NCBI RefSeq assembly: GCF_000685095.1
Contig: NZ_BAYE01000005.1
Coordinates: 1 to 64,000, forward strand
Direction of reading: 5' to 3'
Length of the DNA: 64,000 nucleotides
Source: Paraburkholderia caledonica NBRC 102488
GTDB lineage: Bacteria; Pseudomonadota; Gammaproteobacteria; Burkholderiales; Burkholderiaceae
Part shown: positions 9,314 to 17,140 of the stretch, piece after piece
Position numbering within the stretch: the first letter of the stretch is position 1
Layout: each line of letters starts with the position of its first letter
The notes under the pieces: model-generated
Database searches by the model: none
The model's input: the letters and a program-made list of their open reading frames with translations, nothing else
Told to the model about the DNA's origin: nothing
Position numbers and translations under genes: made by a program

Positions 9314-9712
9314 ATGAAGGAACGCAAAGCCGTTGTGCCCGCCGGAATGGAGGCGGTGTACGAAAGAATTCGCTACGCCCCCGCAGTCAAGGTCGGGAAC
9401 ACCATATATGTGTCTGGCCAGGTGGGTCGAGATGCGAAGATGCAACTCGTCGAAGGTCGCGAAGCGCAGACAGTTCAAGCGTTCGAGAACCTGAAGAAAG
9501 TACTCGAGGCTGCAGGCGCTTCGCTGAGCGACGTGGTGGACCTCACGACGTTCCACACCGATATGCGCGACTTGCCTTCATTCATAGAGATACGCGACCG
9601 CTACCTCACGACGCATCCCATGCCGGCATGGACGGCCATCGGCGCGCACATGCTCGGGGGCACGGCCGGGTATATCGTCGAAATCAAGGCCGTCGCCGTC
9701 CTGCCCGATTAA
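9314..9712 (+). CDS. RidA/YjgF-family protein at the end of the ben operon
   Basis: Encodes 132 residues of the RidA/YjgF/TdcF fold (trimeric, small-ligand cleft). RidA itself hydrolyses reactive enamine/imine intermediates; many relatives in catabolic operons have unproven roles. Visible family features are VGNTIYVSGQVGRD, QTVQAFENLKKVLEAAGA, TTFHTDMRDL and the C-terminal VEIKAVAVLP. The canonical RidA arginine motif (CESVRVARLPKDV-like ending) is not clearly present, so deaminase activity is uncertain. It starts 26 bases after benD with a GGAG site, so it is probably part of the operon. A role in handling an aromatic intermediate is inferred from position only. Confidence 0.8.
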   Translation: MKERKAVVPAGMEAVYERIRYAPAVKVGNTIYVSGQVGRDAKMQLVEGREAQTVQAFENLKKVLEAAGASLSDVVDLTTFHTDMRDLPSFIEIRDRYLTTHPMPAWTAIGAHMLGGTAGYIVEIKAVAVLPD

Positions 9713-10818
9713 CCGTGAAGCGACCAATCTCAGAGGAGACCGAGGGGCCGTGTCCGGCGAAAGTGGCCTGCAAGCAACGCGCCATGCTGCCGCAATACTG
9801 GTTGGTCGAGCAGACGACGCGGCAGGATTGGGGACTGTGTTTGAGCAAAACATCTGTATTTGATGTCGACAGCGATCGGAGACGAAGAGAGCATAACTTG
9901 TGACATGGTCTTCTATGCTGTAGCCGCAAATCCTGATTGGTCAGCAAACGTTGTTTAATGTAGTTCCCGACCACACCGCCCCAACGCTTTTTCAATTTCA
10001 CTTAGCGGCGTTGCACCTTGAATCATCCGAAATACCCATTGCGCAACATTCCTTTATTTCAGCGACGAATTTGCGGACCGCCTCGGGAAAGCACCGAGCC
10101 GGTTTTTGTCAGAAATGGTTTGACGGCGTTATTGACTCGTATATCCTGACCTATGGGCGGTCGCCGTTCGCCGTTCGCGGTTCAAGGCGATCATCCCAAC
10201 GTCCTGTTTCTTTAAACGCCCCGTGCGAATGAGCAGGCCGTTCAATACTTTCAACGTTGCCAGTCGAGTGTAATCGTGAGAGTCCGTGGCCCTTTGGTGA
10301 AATGGAACCGCAGTCATGCGAGTTGTCCTCGCGCTGACGGCGCCATCGCCGACGGCAGCAGCGGCAGCCTTACGTTCCGCCGCTTCGTGTCCGTCTTCAC
10401 AATCCTTTCGCGTCGTTCGGTTCGACGTCACAACTCGATCTCCGCCCGCGCCTTCATTGCCGTGCGTACGGACGAAGTCGCCTCGCTGTTGCCCTAGCGC
10501 CTCCCTTTTTTTCGCCGTTGGATTCGTCCGTCTGCGCGAGCGCGTTCGCTCGAGCCGCGCGTTTGCGCATGTGCGGTGCTTAATGCCGTCCATGTGTTTC
10601 GCACGTGTCGACCCGACTGTGCAGCGCACCGGCCCTAATCGAACAGCCAATCTGATCGTCACGCGCGGCGCGTTTCGTTGACGACGACCGCTTGCCCTAC
10701 TCCGGCGGCTTGACGCATGGCGTCCGGCTGTGGACTGGTGTCGCGCTGACATTCGCGGTGCGCATGCTACGTCTCGCATCCGCTGCGTCGCGCGGTTGAA
10801 TACACACGTCAATTCGTT
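9713..10818. other. About 1.1 kb without a recognisable gene
   Basis: Between the ridA-like gene and puuD no frame on either strand reads like a known protein. The first half (about 9880-10150) is more AT-rich than its surroundings. Its longest minus-strand frames are arginine-rich or broken by stops. A long minus-strand frame covering 10129-11565 is mainly the shadow of puuD and has no family features. No strong Rho-independent terminator for the ben operon is obvious. Decayed genes or a regulatory region for the putrescine genes are both possible. Confidence 0.5.
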
Positions 10819-11589
10819 ATGCGAAATAAACCATTGATTGGCATTACCACCGATAGAACGACAACAGGACATCATCCTTCGCACGTGGTTGGTGAGAAAT
10901 ACATCGCTGCAATCGTCGACGGGTCGCAGGCGCTCGCATTGCTGCTGCCTGCGCTGGGCGAGCGTCAGTCCACGGACGATGTACTGGCCACTGTCGACGG
11001 TCTGTTTTTCACCGGCAGTTATTCGAATCTCGATCCGCACCTTTACGGTGGCAAGCCTTGTGCGCCTGGCACGGTGCACGACGCGGCCCGCGATGCGACG
11101 ACGCTCCCGTTGATGCGCGCCGCGATTGCGGCGGGCGTGCCGGTGCTCGCCGTATGCCGTGGCTTGCAGGAAATGAACGTGGTGTTTGGCGGGACGTTGC
11201 ATCAAGGCGTTCATGCGGTCGCGGGCTTCAGCGACCATCGCGAGAACAAGGAGGATCGCCTCGATCTGCAATACGCACCGTCTCACACGGTCTTGCTGAC
11301 GCATGGCGGTTTGTTGCAGCGTCTCGCGGGCGGTGCGAACGAAGTGCGCGTGAACTCGTTGCATGACCAGGGTATCGAGCAGCTGGGCATGGGTCTCGTG
11401 GTCGAAGCCACTGCGCCGGACGGACTGATCGAAGCGGTGAGCGTGAACGGTGCGCGCGCTTTCGCGCTGGGCGTGCAGTGGCACCCGGAGTGGAAGCACG
11501 CGAGCGACCTTTTCTCCACTGCGATCTTTCGTGCGTTCGGCAATGCGTGCCGCGAACGCATGCATGCCAAACGCGAGAACTGGCTATGA
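10819..11589 (+). CDS. puuD: Gamma-glutamyl-gamma-aminobutyrate hydrolase PuuD
   Basis: Encodes 256 residues of the class I glutamine amidotransferase fold. PuuD releases GABA and glutamate from gamma-glutamyl-GABA at the end of the gamma-glutamylated putrescine route. The nucleophile is Cys113 (AVCRGLQEMN) and the other triad residues are His222 and Glu224 (GVQWHPEW). Length matches the family. No clear Shine-Dalgarno precedes the ATG. It is followed 58 bases later by a gamma-glutamylputrescine synthetase gene, which supports the assignment. Neither the oxidase PuuB nor the dehydrogenase PuuC is visible here. Confidence 0.88.
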   Translation: MRNKPLIGITTDRTTTGHHPSHVVGEKYIAAIVDGSQALALLLPALGERQSTDDVLATVDGLFFTGSYSNLDPHLYGGKPCAPGTVHDAARDATTLPLMRAAIAAGVPVLAVCRGLQEMNVVFGGTLHQGVHAVAGFSDHRENKEDRLDLQYAPSHTVLLTHGGLLQRLAGGANEVRVNSLHDQGIEQLGMGLVVEATAPDGLIEAVSVNGARAFALGVQWHPEWKHASDLFSTAIFRAFGNACRERMHAKRENWL

Positions 11590-11647
11590 CACTCCGCTTG
11601 CCGACGCAGCCAGGCCGCGCAATAGCGCAACAAACAGAGAGAAAATC

Positions 11648-12982
11648 ATGCATGACATCGACGAATTTCTTAAGAAAAATCACGTTACTGAAATCGAAGC
11701 GATCATCCCCGATATGGCGGGCATTGCTCGCGGCAAGATCATTCCCCGCAGCAAGTTCGAGTCGGGCGAGTCCATGCGCTTGCCGCAGGCCGTGATGATC
11801 CAGACCGTCACCGGAGACTATCCGGACGGCGGCACGCTCACGGGCGTCACCGACCCCGACATGGTGTGCGTACCCGACTCCAGCACGATACGAATGATTC
11901 CGTGGGCCGTCGATCCGACTGCTCAGGTGATTCACGATTGCGTTCACTTTGACGGCACGCCTGTCGCCATCTCACCCCGCCGCGTGCTGCGCCGTGTGCT
12001 CGAACTGTACAAGGCGAAGGGCTGGAAGCCGGTCATTGCACCCGAACTCGAGTTCTATCTGGTCGATATGAACAAGGACCCCGACCTGCCGTTGCAGCCG
12101 CCCATTGGCCGCACTGGGCGCGCCGAGACCGGACGCCAGGCCTACTCGATAGAAGCCGTCAACGAATTCGACCCGCTCTTCGAAGACATCTACGAGTATT
12201 GCGACGTTCAGGAACTGGAAGTCGACACGCTGATTCATGAGGTGGGCGCCGCGCAGATGGAGATCAACTTCATGCATGGCGATCCGCTCAAACTCGCGGA
12301 CAGTGTGTTCCTCTTCAAGCGCACGGTGCGCGAAGCGGCATTGCGTCACAAAATGTACGCCACGTTCATGGCCAAGCCGATGGAAGGCGAGCCGGGCTCG
12401 GCCATGCACATGCATCAAAGCCTCGTCGACGGGGAAACCGGCCACAATCTATTTACCGGCACCGACGGCAAGCCCACGTCGCTTTTCACCAGCTACATAG
12501 CGGGCTTGCAAAAATACACGCCCGCGTTGATGCCGATTTTTGCCCCATATATCAATTCATATCGGCGTCTCTCGCGCTTCATGGCCGCACCGATAAACGT
12601 CGCCTGGGGCTACGACAATCGCACGGTGGGCTTCCGCATTCCGCATTCGGGGCCGGCTGCGCGCCGCATTGAAAACCGGATTCCCGGCGTGGACTGCAAT
12701 CCGTATCTCGCGATAGCGGCAACGCTTGCGGCCGGCTATCTCGGCATGACGCAAAAGCTCGACGCTACCGAGCCGCTGCTGAGCGACGGATATGAGTTGC
12801 CGTACCAGCTACCGCGCAATCTCGAAGAGGGGCTGACATTAATGGGCGCCTGCGAGCCCATTGCAGAGGTACTCGGCGACAAGTTCGTGCGAGCGTACCT
12901 TGCGCTAAAAGAGACCGAATACGAAGCGTTCTTTCGCGTGATCAGTTCATGGGAACGCCGGCATCTGTTATTGCACGTCTGA
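11648..12982 (+). CDS. puuA: Gamma-glutamylputrescine synthetase PuuA (glutamine synthetase family)
   Basis: Encodes 444 residues of the glutamine synthetase family. PuuA ligates glutamate to putrescine with ATP as the first step of polyamine catabolism. Family motifs include APELEFYLVDM, GAAQMEINFMHGDPL, MAKPMEGEPGSAMHMHQSL (ATP/substrate loop) and GYDNRTVGFRIP. Context next to puuD and an SpuC-type aminotransferase favours a polyamine over an ammonium substrate. The frame is open upstream into puuD, but the ATG at 11648 gives the family-like MHDIDEFLKKNH start. True glutamine synthetase is unlikely because the canonical N-terminal beta-grasp is divergent. Confidence 0.86.
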   Translation: MHDIDEFLKKNHVTEIEAIIPDMAGIARGKIIPRSKFESGESMRLPQAVMIQTVTGDYPDGGTLTGVTDPDMVCVPDSSTIRMIPWAVDPTAQVIHDCVHFDGTPVAISPRRVLRRVLELYKAKGWKPVIAPELEFYLVDMNKDPDLPLQPPIGRTGRAETGRQAYSIEAVNEFDPLFEDIYEYCDVQELEVDTLIHEVGAAQMEINFMHGDPLKLADSVFLFKRTVREAALRHKMYATFMAKPMEGEPGSAMHMHQSLVDGETGHNLFTGTDGKPTSLFTSYIAGLQKYTPALMPIFAPYINSYRRLSRFMAAPINVAWGYDNRTVGFRIPHSGPAARRIENRIPGVDCNPYLAIAATLAAGYLGMTQKLDATEPLLSDGYELPYQLPRNLEEGLTLMGACEPIAEVLGDKFVRAYLALKETEYEAFFRVISSWERRHLLLHV

Positions 12983-13040
12983 ATCAAACGCTAACCCGAA
13001 CCCGAACGCGAACGCAGACGTGAGAAAAACCGGAGGCATT

Positions 13041-14477
13041 ATGAGCTACAGAACCGAAGAGATCGCCTACGTGCAACCTGCCGAACCTGCGGCAGGCGCA
13101 CGCACCGCGCAGCAACGCACCACCGCGGAATACCGCGCGCTGGATGCCGCTCACCACATTCATCCGTTCTCCGACATGGGCGCGCTCAATCGCAGCGGCA
13201 GCCGCGTGATCGTGAAAGCCCACGGCGTGTACTTGTGGGATTCGGAAGGTAACAAGATCATCGATGGCATGGCGGGCTTGTGGTGCGTTAATGTCGGTTA
13301 TGGCCGCAAGGAACTGGCCAATGCGGCGTACAGGCAAATGGAAGAACTGCCTTACTACAACACGTTCTTCAAAACCACTCACCCGCCGGTAATCGAGTTG
13401 TCGGCTTTGCTCGCGGAACTCGCGCCGGAGCCGTTCAATCAATTCTTCTACTGCAATAGTGGGTCGGAAGCCAACGATACGGTGCTGCGTATCGTCCATC
13501 GATATTGGGCGACTCTAGGCAAACACTCGAAGAAGGTCGTGATTTCGCGCAAGAACGGCTACCACGGCTCGACGATCGCAGGCGGTACGCTTGGCGGCAT
13601 GGGCTATATGCACGAGCAGATGCCGTCGAAAGTCGAGAACATCGTGCATATTGATCAACCTTATTTTTTCGGCGAAGCAAATAGCAGTCAGACACCGGAA
13701 GATTTCGCGCTTGCCCGGGCGCAACAGCTCGAAATGAAGATCCTGGAAGTTGGCGCACAAAACGTGGCTGCGTTTATCGGTGAGCCTTTCCAGGGTGCGG
13801 GCGGCGTCATCTTTCCGGCGTCCACATACTGGCCGGAAATTGAGCACATCTGCCGCAAGTACGACGTCCTGCTAGTCGCGGACGAAGTGATTGGAGGTTT
13901 TGGCCGCACCGGGGAATGGTTCGCTCATCAACTTTTCGGCTTCCAGCCCGATCTGATCACAATGGCGAAAGGGCTGACGAGCGGTTATGTACCGATGGGC
14001 GCCGTCGGCCTGAACGACCGCATCGCCACAGCGATTATTGAAAACGGCGAGTTCAATCATGGTCTGACATATTCGGGCCATCCGGTGGGCGCCGCCGTTG
14101 CGGTAGCAAATCTCAAACTGCTGCGCGACGAAAAGATTGTCGAGCGCGTCAAGACCGATACGGGACCCTACTTCCAGAAGAAACTGCGCGACACCTTCGC
14201 GCACCATCCGATTGTCGGTGAGATTGCCGGTGCCGGACTGGTGGCGGGATTGCAGCTTGCGGCAGAACCCGCATCGCGCAAACGCTTTGTCAATGGTGGT
14301 GATGTGGGCGGCGTTTGCCGGGACTTCTGCTTCAATGGCAATCTGATCATGCGCGCGAGCGGCGACCGTATGCTGCTGTCGCCGCCTCTCGTCATCAGCA
14401 AACAGGAAATCGACGAGCTTGTTTCGAAGGCGAAGAACGCGATCGACGCGACTGCAACGCAACTCGGCATTTCATGA
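13041..14477 (+). CDS. spuC: Putrescine aminotransferase, SpuC type (class III, PLP)
   Basis: Encodes 478 residues of the class III PLP-dependent aminotransferases. SpuC transfers the amino group of putrescine to pyruvate. The PLP-binding lysine is Lys310 (MAKGLTSGYVPMG), the pyridine-nitrogen aspartate is Asp281 (ADEVIGGFGRTG), and NGYHGSTIAGGTLGGM and CNSGSEAND are family motifs. A GGAGG site precedes the ATG at 13041; the frame is open seven codons earlier. It follows puuA by 58 bases. That gap holds a short degenerate run of hexamers (aacccg/aacgcg). Omega-amino acid:pyruvate transaminase activity is an alternative. Confidence 0.85.
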   Translation: MSYRTEEIAYVQPAEPAAGARTAQQRTTAEYRALDAAHHIHPFSDMGALNRSGSRVIVKAHGVYLWDSEGNKIIDGMAGLWCVNVGYGRKELANAAYRQMEELPYYNTFFKTTHPPVIELSALLAELAPEPFNQFFYCNSGSEANDTVLRIVHRYWATLGKHSKKVVISRKNGYHGSTIAGGTLGGMGYMHEQMPSKVENIVHIDQPYFFGEANSSQTPEDFALARAQQLEMKILEVGAQNVAAFIGEPFQGAGGVIFPASTYWPEIEHICRKYDVLLVADEVIGGFGRTGEWFAHQLFGFQPDLITMAKGLTSGYVPMGAVGLNDRIATAIIENGEFNHGLTYSGHPVGAAVAVANLKLLRDEKIVERVKTDTGPYFQKKLRDTFAHHPIVGEIAGAGLVAGLQLAAEPASRKRFVNGGDVGGVCRDFCFNGNLIMRASGDRMLLSPPLVISKQEIDELVSKAKNAIDATATQLGIS

Positions 14478-14540
14478 CGCAAGCCTTACCTGCATGCAAC
14501 TGGAGGCGACCGGTGCCGCGATTAACAGCAACATGAAGCA

Positions 14541-14585
14541 TCGGTTTTTCCGAACCACAAGTTCGCTATTAACAGGTTTATCCGA
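14541..14585 (+). promoter_or_regulatory. Two-site operator upstream of the TerB-like gene
   Basis: Positions 14541-14553 form a perfect dyad TCGG-N5-CCGA. A second, imperfect copy with the core GGTTTATCCGA ends at 14585. The two centres are 32 bases apart, and the second copy ends 64 bases before the ATG at 14649. The same pair, with the same spacing and the same distance to the start codon, lies before terC at 15989-16033. An NhaR-type LysR gene sits between the two targets and is the obvious candidate regulator (inference). Confidence 0.6.
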
Positions 14586-14648
14586 CTTGGGTATTGCCGC
14601 AGACTGGGTTCACTTCAACACGGACATCGCCTACCAAAGGACCCGATC

Positions 14649-15110
14649 ATGCGAACCTATCCGCGTAACAGCCCCCAGGCAGCAGCACGTATCGTCGCGC
14701 TGGCCCTCACTTCGGACGGCCACGTATGCAGTTCGGAAGAACGCGTGCTGGAAAAGCTGGACATCGCGGGCGAACTCGGTCTCGCGCCGGCCCAATTCGC
14801 CGACATCGTGCAGACGCTCTGCGAGGATCGCTCGATTGCGCAGATGTCGTCCTCGCCTCCAATGGGCCGTCTGGACGCCGCCATGCTCACGACACTCATC
14901 GATGAAATCGACGATCCCGTCTTGCGCCGCAAGATCATTCGTTTATGTGTTGCGGTAACGGTCGCCGACGACTATCTGGCCGACGGCGAAATTGCGCTGC
15001 TCGCTGCGGTCTTCAACGCATGGGGACACGACCTGAAACCGGCCGCGGGCCGCGCGGGGCTTAAGTGGCCTGCGTCGCGCGCTCATGGTCGTGCAGTGGC
15101 CACCACCTGA
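14649..15110 (+). CDS. TerB-like protein
   Basis: Encodes 153 residues. The sequence resembles the TerB/TerB-like all-helical family, which carries conserved acidic residues thought to bind metal: SSEERVLEKLDIAGELGL in the first half and VADDYLADGEIALLAAVFNAWG in the second. TerB-family proteins are linked to tellurite/stress phenotypes and often accompany TerC. It has no signal peptide or membrane helix, so it is probably cytosolic. The last 28 bases overlap the 3' end of the convergent LysR gene, and the final residues look non-conserved. Its promoter has the same operator as terC, which supports a joint function. Family assignment is from sequence memory, not a search. Confidence 0.65.
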   Translation: MRTYPRNSPQAAARIVALALTSDGHVCSSEERVLEKLDIAGELGLAPAQFADIVQTLCEDRSIAQMSSSPPMGRLDAAMLTTLIDEIDDPVLRRKIIRLCVAVTVADDYLADGEIALLAAVFNAWGHDLKPAAGRAGLKWPASRAHGRAVATT

Positions 15111-15964
15111 GAAGCCAGCGCATGATGCTGGCCGCGGCGCGAGCGGATGGCGTGGATCTCATCGATCACTCCGTCCGCGCGGCCGAGCCAGCGCAGGCCG
15201 CGCAGTAGCGACAAATCTTCCGCACCCAGTTCAGCGAGCGGAAATACGCCCAGACCGCGCGCGGCGAACACAGCCATCAGCGCGCTGTCCTCGAATTCGC
15301 CGACGACGCGCGGCCGGATGCCCTGCGAGTCGAACCAGCGGTCGAGCCGCCCACGCAACGCGCCGTGGCGCGTCGGCAGTAGCACTGGCAAGTCGGCGAG
15401 GCACTGCGGAAACCCCGCGCGCGCCGATTTGCGCGCGATTTCAGCCGGACCGTACCAGTCCACCGGCGAACCGGCGAGCCGCTGGCTCACCACGCGCAAG
15501 TCGGAATTATGCGGCGCCGGTTGACATGCGAGCACGAGATCGAGCCGGTGCAGTGCGAGTTCGGATAACAACTGCGCGTGCTCCCCTTCATGACACAAGA
15601 GCCGGAGCGACGGCGTGCCTAGCACCGGCGCGAGCAGCGCATGCGCCGCCAGCTTCGAAATACCGTCGGACAGACCGACCGCCAAGCGGGCGACGCCCTC
15701 GCCGCCCGCCTCGCGCATGTCATCGAGCAGCGCCTCACCGAGCTGAAAGATCTGCTCGGCGCGACTAAACGCGCTCTCGCCGGCTTCTGTCATCGCGACG
15801 CCTCGACCGGCGGGCTTGAGCAACTGACGCCCGATGGACTTCTCGAGTTCACGCACCTGCGCGCTGATGGTCTGAACGGCCATATCGAGCCGCTCTGCCG
15901 CGCGCGCAAAGCCGCCCTCCTTCACGACGACCCAGAAATAGTACAAGTGACGGTAGTTGAGCAT
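15083..15964 (-). CDS. LysR-family regulator of NhaR type
   Basis: Encodes 293 residues beginning MLNYRHLYYFWVVVKEGGFARA, close to the start of NhaR, the activator of the Na+/H+ antiporter gene nhaA. The helix-turn-helix (AAERLDMAVQTISAQVREL) is followed by a LysR effector domain. It is divergent from terC (133 bases between the starts) and convergent with the TerB-like gene. No nhaA is visible in the window. Its likely targets are the two TCGG-N5-CCGA operators at 14541-14585 and 15989-16033. The inducing signal (sodium, pH, metal or tellurite) is unknown. Confidence 0.82.
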   Translation of the reverse strand: MLNYRHLYYFWVVVKEGGFARAAERLDMAVQTISAQVRELEKSIGRQLLKPAGRGVAMTEAGESAFSRAEQIFQLGEALLDDMREAGGEGVARLAVGLSDGISKLAAHALLAPVLGTPSLRLLCHEGEHAQLLSELALHRLDLVLACQPAPHNSDLRVVSQRLAGSPVDWYGPAEIARKSARAGFPQCLADLPVLLPTRHGALRGRLDRWFDSQGIRPRVVGEFEDSALMAVFAARGLGVFPLAELGAEDLSLLRGLRWLGRADGVIDEIHAIRSRRGQHHALASQVVATARP

Positions 15965-15988
15965 GTAGGTGGTCCGCGACGATGAACT

Positions 15989-16033
15989 TCGGAAAAACCG
16001 ATCTATCGCTCAGATTAACACTGGTTTATCCGA
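15989..16033 (+). promoter_or_regulatory. Two-site operator upstream of terC
   Basis: A perfect TCGG-N5-CCGA dyad at 15989-16001 is followed by TGGTTTATCCGA at 16022-16033. Centre-to-centre distance is 32 bases, as at the TerB-like gene. The 15 bases at 15988-16002 are the exact reverse complement of 14540-14554. The second site ends 64 bases before the ATG at 16097, which helps fix that codon as the terC start. It lies in the divergent gap with the NhaR-type gene, so autoregulation is also possible. Confidence 0.62.
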
Positions 16034-16096
16034 TCATCGAGTGCGGCGATCATGATCGTTATTCCACCGTCATCCATTTATAAGCAGACGTACACC

Positions 16097-16849
16097 ATGG
16101 ACACCCTGCTCACACTCGCTGCCGACCCTGCCGCGTGGGTTGCGCTCCTCACGCTGGTCGTGATGGAGATCGTGCTCGGCATCGACAACCTAATCTTTAT
16201 CTCGATCCTCAGCAACAAGCTGCCTGAGGCGCAGCGCGCTCGCACGCAGCGTCTTGGCATCATGCTCGCGCTAGGGCTTCGACTCGGGCTACTCGGTACG
16301 GTTGCCTGGATCGCGCAGTTGACCGCGCCCGCCATTACCCTGCTCGGCCACGCGTTCTCGTGGCGCGATCTGATTCTGCTCGGCGGAGGTCTTTTCCTCG
16401 TGTGGAAGGCAACGCGTGAAATGCATCACCACGTGGTTCACGCGGAAGAGCAACGCAGCAACGCAGGCAGCACTGTGCAATTGACCGTCGCCGGCGCAAT
16501 CGGCCAGATTCTGGTGCTCGATATCGTGTTTTCGGTAGACAGCATCATCACGGCTGTCGGCATGACCGACCATATGCCGATCATGTTTCTCGCGGTCATT
16601 AGCGCTGTTATGGCGATGCTTTTCGCCGCTCGTCCGCTGTCGCAGTTTATCGAGCGCAACCCGACCATTGTGACGCTCGCATTGAGCTTTCTACTCGTGA
16701 TCGGCATGACGCTGATTGCGGAGGGCTTTGGAACGCATGTGCCGAAGGCCTACATCTATGTGGCGATGGCGTTCTCCGCGTTCGTCGAGGCGGTGAACAT
16801 GCTGGTGCGCCGCGCGAAAACCAGACGCGCAATCGGTATCGGCGAATAA
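16097..16849 (+). CDS. terC: TerC-family integral membrane protein
   Basis: Encodes 250 residues with about seven hydrophobic helices. The TerC signature is clear: a helix with [16 protein letters not shown] near the N-terminus and a repeat-related [17 protein letters not shown] in the middle. The acidic/asparagine positions in these helices are the presumed metal-binding residues. Family members are connected with tellurite resistance and, in several bacteria, manganese export. The frame begins 15 codons earlier, but the ATG at 16097 is chosen because it gives the family-like N-terminus and has the same distance to its operator as the TerB-like gene. The last codon lies directly against a truncated zinc-finger gene. 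Confidence 0.88.
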   Translation: MDTLLTLAADPAAWVALLTLVVMEIVLGIDNLIFISILSNKLPEAQRARTQRLGIMLALGLRLGLLGTVAWIAQLTAPAITLLGHAFSWRDLILLGGGLFLVWKATREMHHHVVHAEEQRSNAGSTVQLTVAGAIGQILVLDIVFSVDSIITAVGMTDHMPIMFLAVISAVMAMLFAARPLSQFIERNPTIVTLALSFLLVIGMTLIAEGFGTHVPKAYIYVAMAFSAFVEAVNMLVRRAKTRRAIGIGE

Positions 16850-16850
16850 C

Positions 16851-17066
16851 TGCCGCAGCGTGTGGCTGGACCGTGGCGAGCTCGACAAGCTGATCGCGCA
16901 AGACACCGCGGAGACCAGCTTGCGCGGTGCGGCGAGCGCAAGCCGCCATGACCGCCAGGAGCATGACCGAGCTTACGGCGGTGACCGCCGGTACGAAGAT
17001 CATCGCTCGGGCTATCGAACGCAAAAGAAGAAGCGTTCGATTTTCGACGTGTTCGATTTCGACTAA
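16851..17066 (+). pseudogene. 5'-truncated zf-TFIIB-type zinc-finger protein
   Basis: Starting one base after the terC stop, the frame reads CRSVWLDRGELDKLI followed by a charged region rich in R, D, H and Y and a C-terminal KKKRSIFDVFDFD. The first part is the second half of the zf-TFIIB domain (usual form CPxCxGVWLDRGELDKLI). The first half, including the start codon and the first CxxC, is absent. A deletion apparently joined this 3' remnant to the end of terC. A GTG at 16860 could serve as start, but the protein would lack most of the zinc site. Confidence 0.65.
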
Positions 17067-17099
17067 GCGCTCACCACATTTTTCGAGCATAGCTCCGAC

Positions 17100-17132
17100 G
17101 TAGTGGTCGCGCAGGTCGCCTGCGGCCACTAC
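17100..17132. terminator. Hairpin between convergent terC/zinc-finger remnant and MFS gene
   Basis: A GTAGTGG...GCAGG arm at 17100-17115 pairs with CCTGC...CCACTAC at 17119-17132, leaving a three-base loop and a two-base bulge. It lies in the short gap between convergent transcripts. There is no clean T-tract on either side, so it is a possible bidirectional or Rho-assisted terminator. Confidence 0.45.
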
Positions 17133-17140
17133 CCACGCTC

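Noticed and set aside
9684..10001. Minus-strand frame beginning MKLKKRWGGVVGNYIKQ
   Set aside because: Briefly looked like a transposase or phage remnant, but no catalytic or family motif could be recognised.
10129..11565. Long minus-strand open frame (478 codons)
   Set aside because: Antisense to puuD over most of its length, arginine/histidine-rich, no family features; a high-GC shadow.
12983..13040. Hexamer-like run (aacccg/aacgcg) between puuA and the aminotransferase gene
   Set aside because: Only four imperfect units; too short to call more than local slippage.
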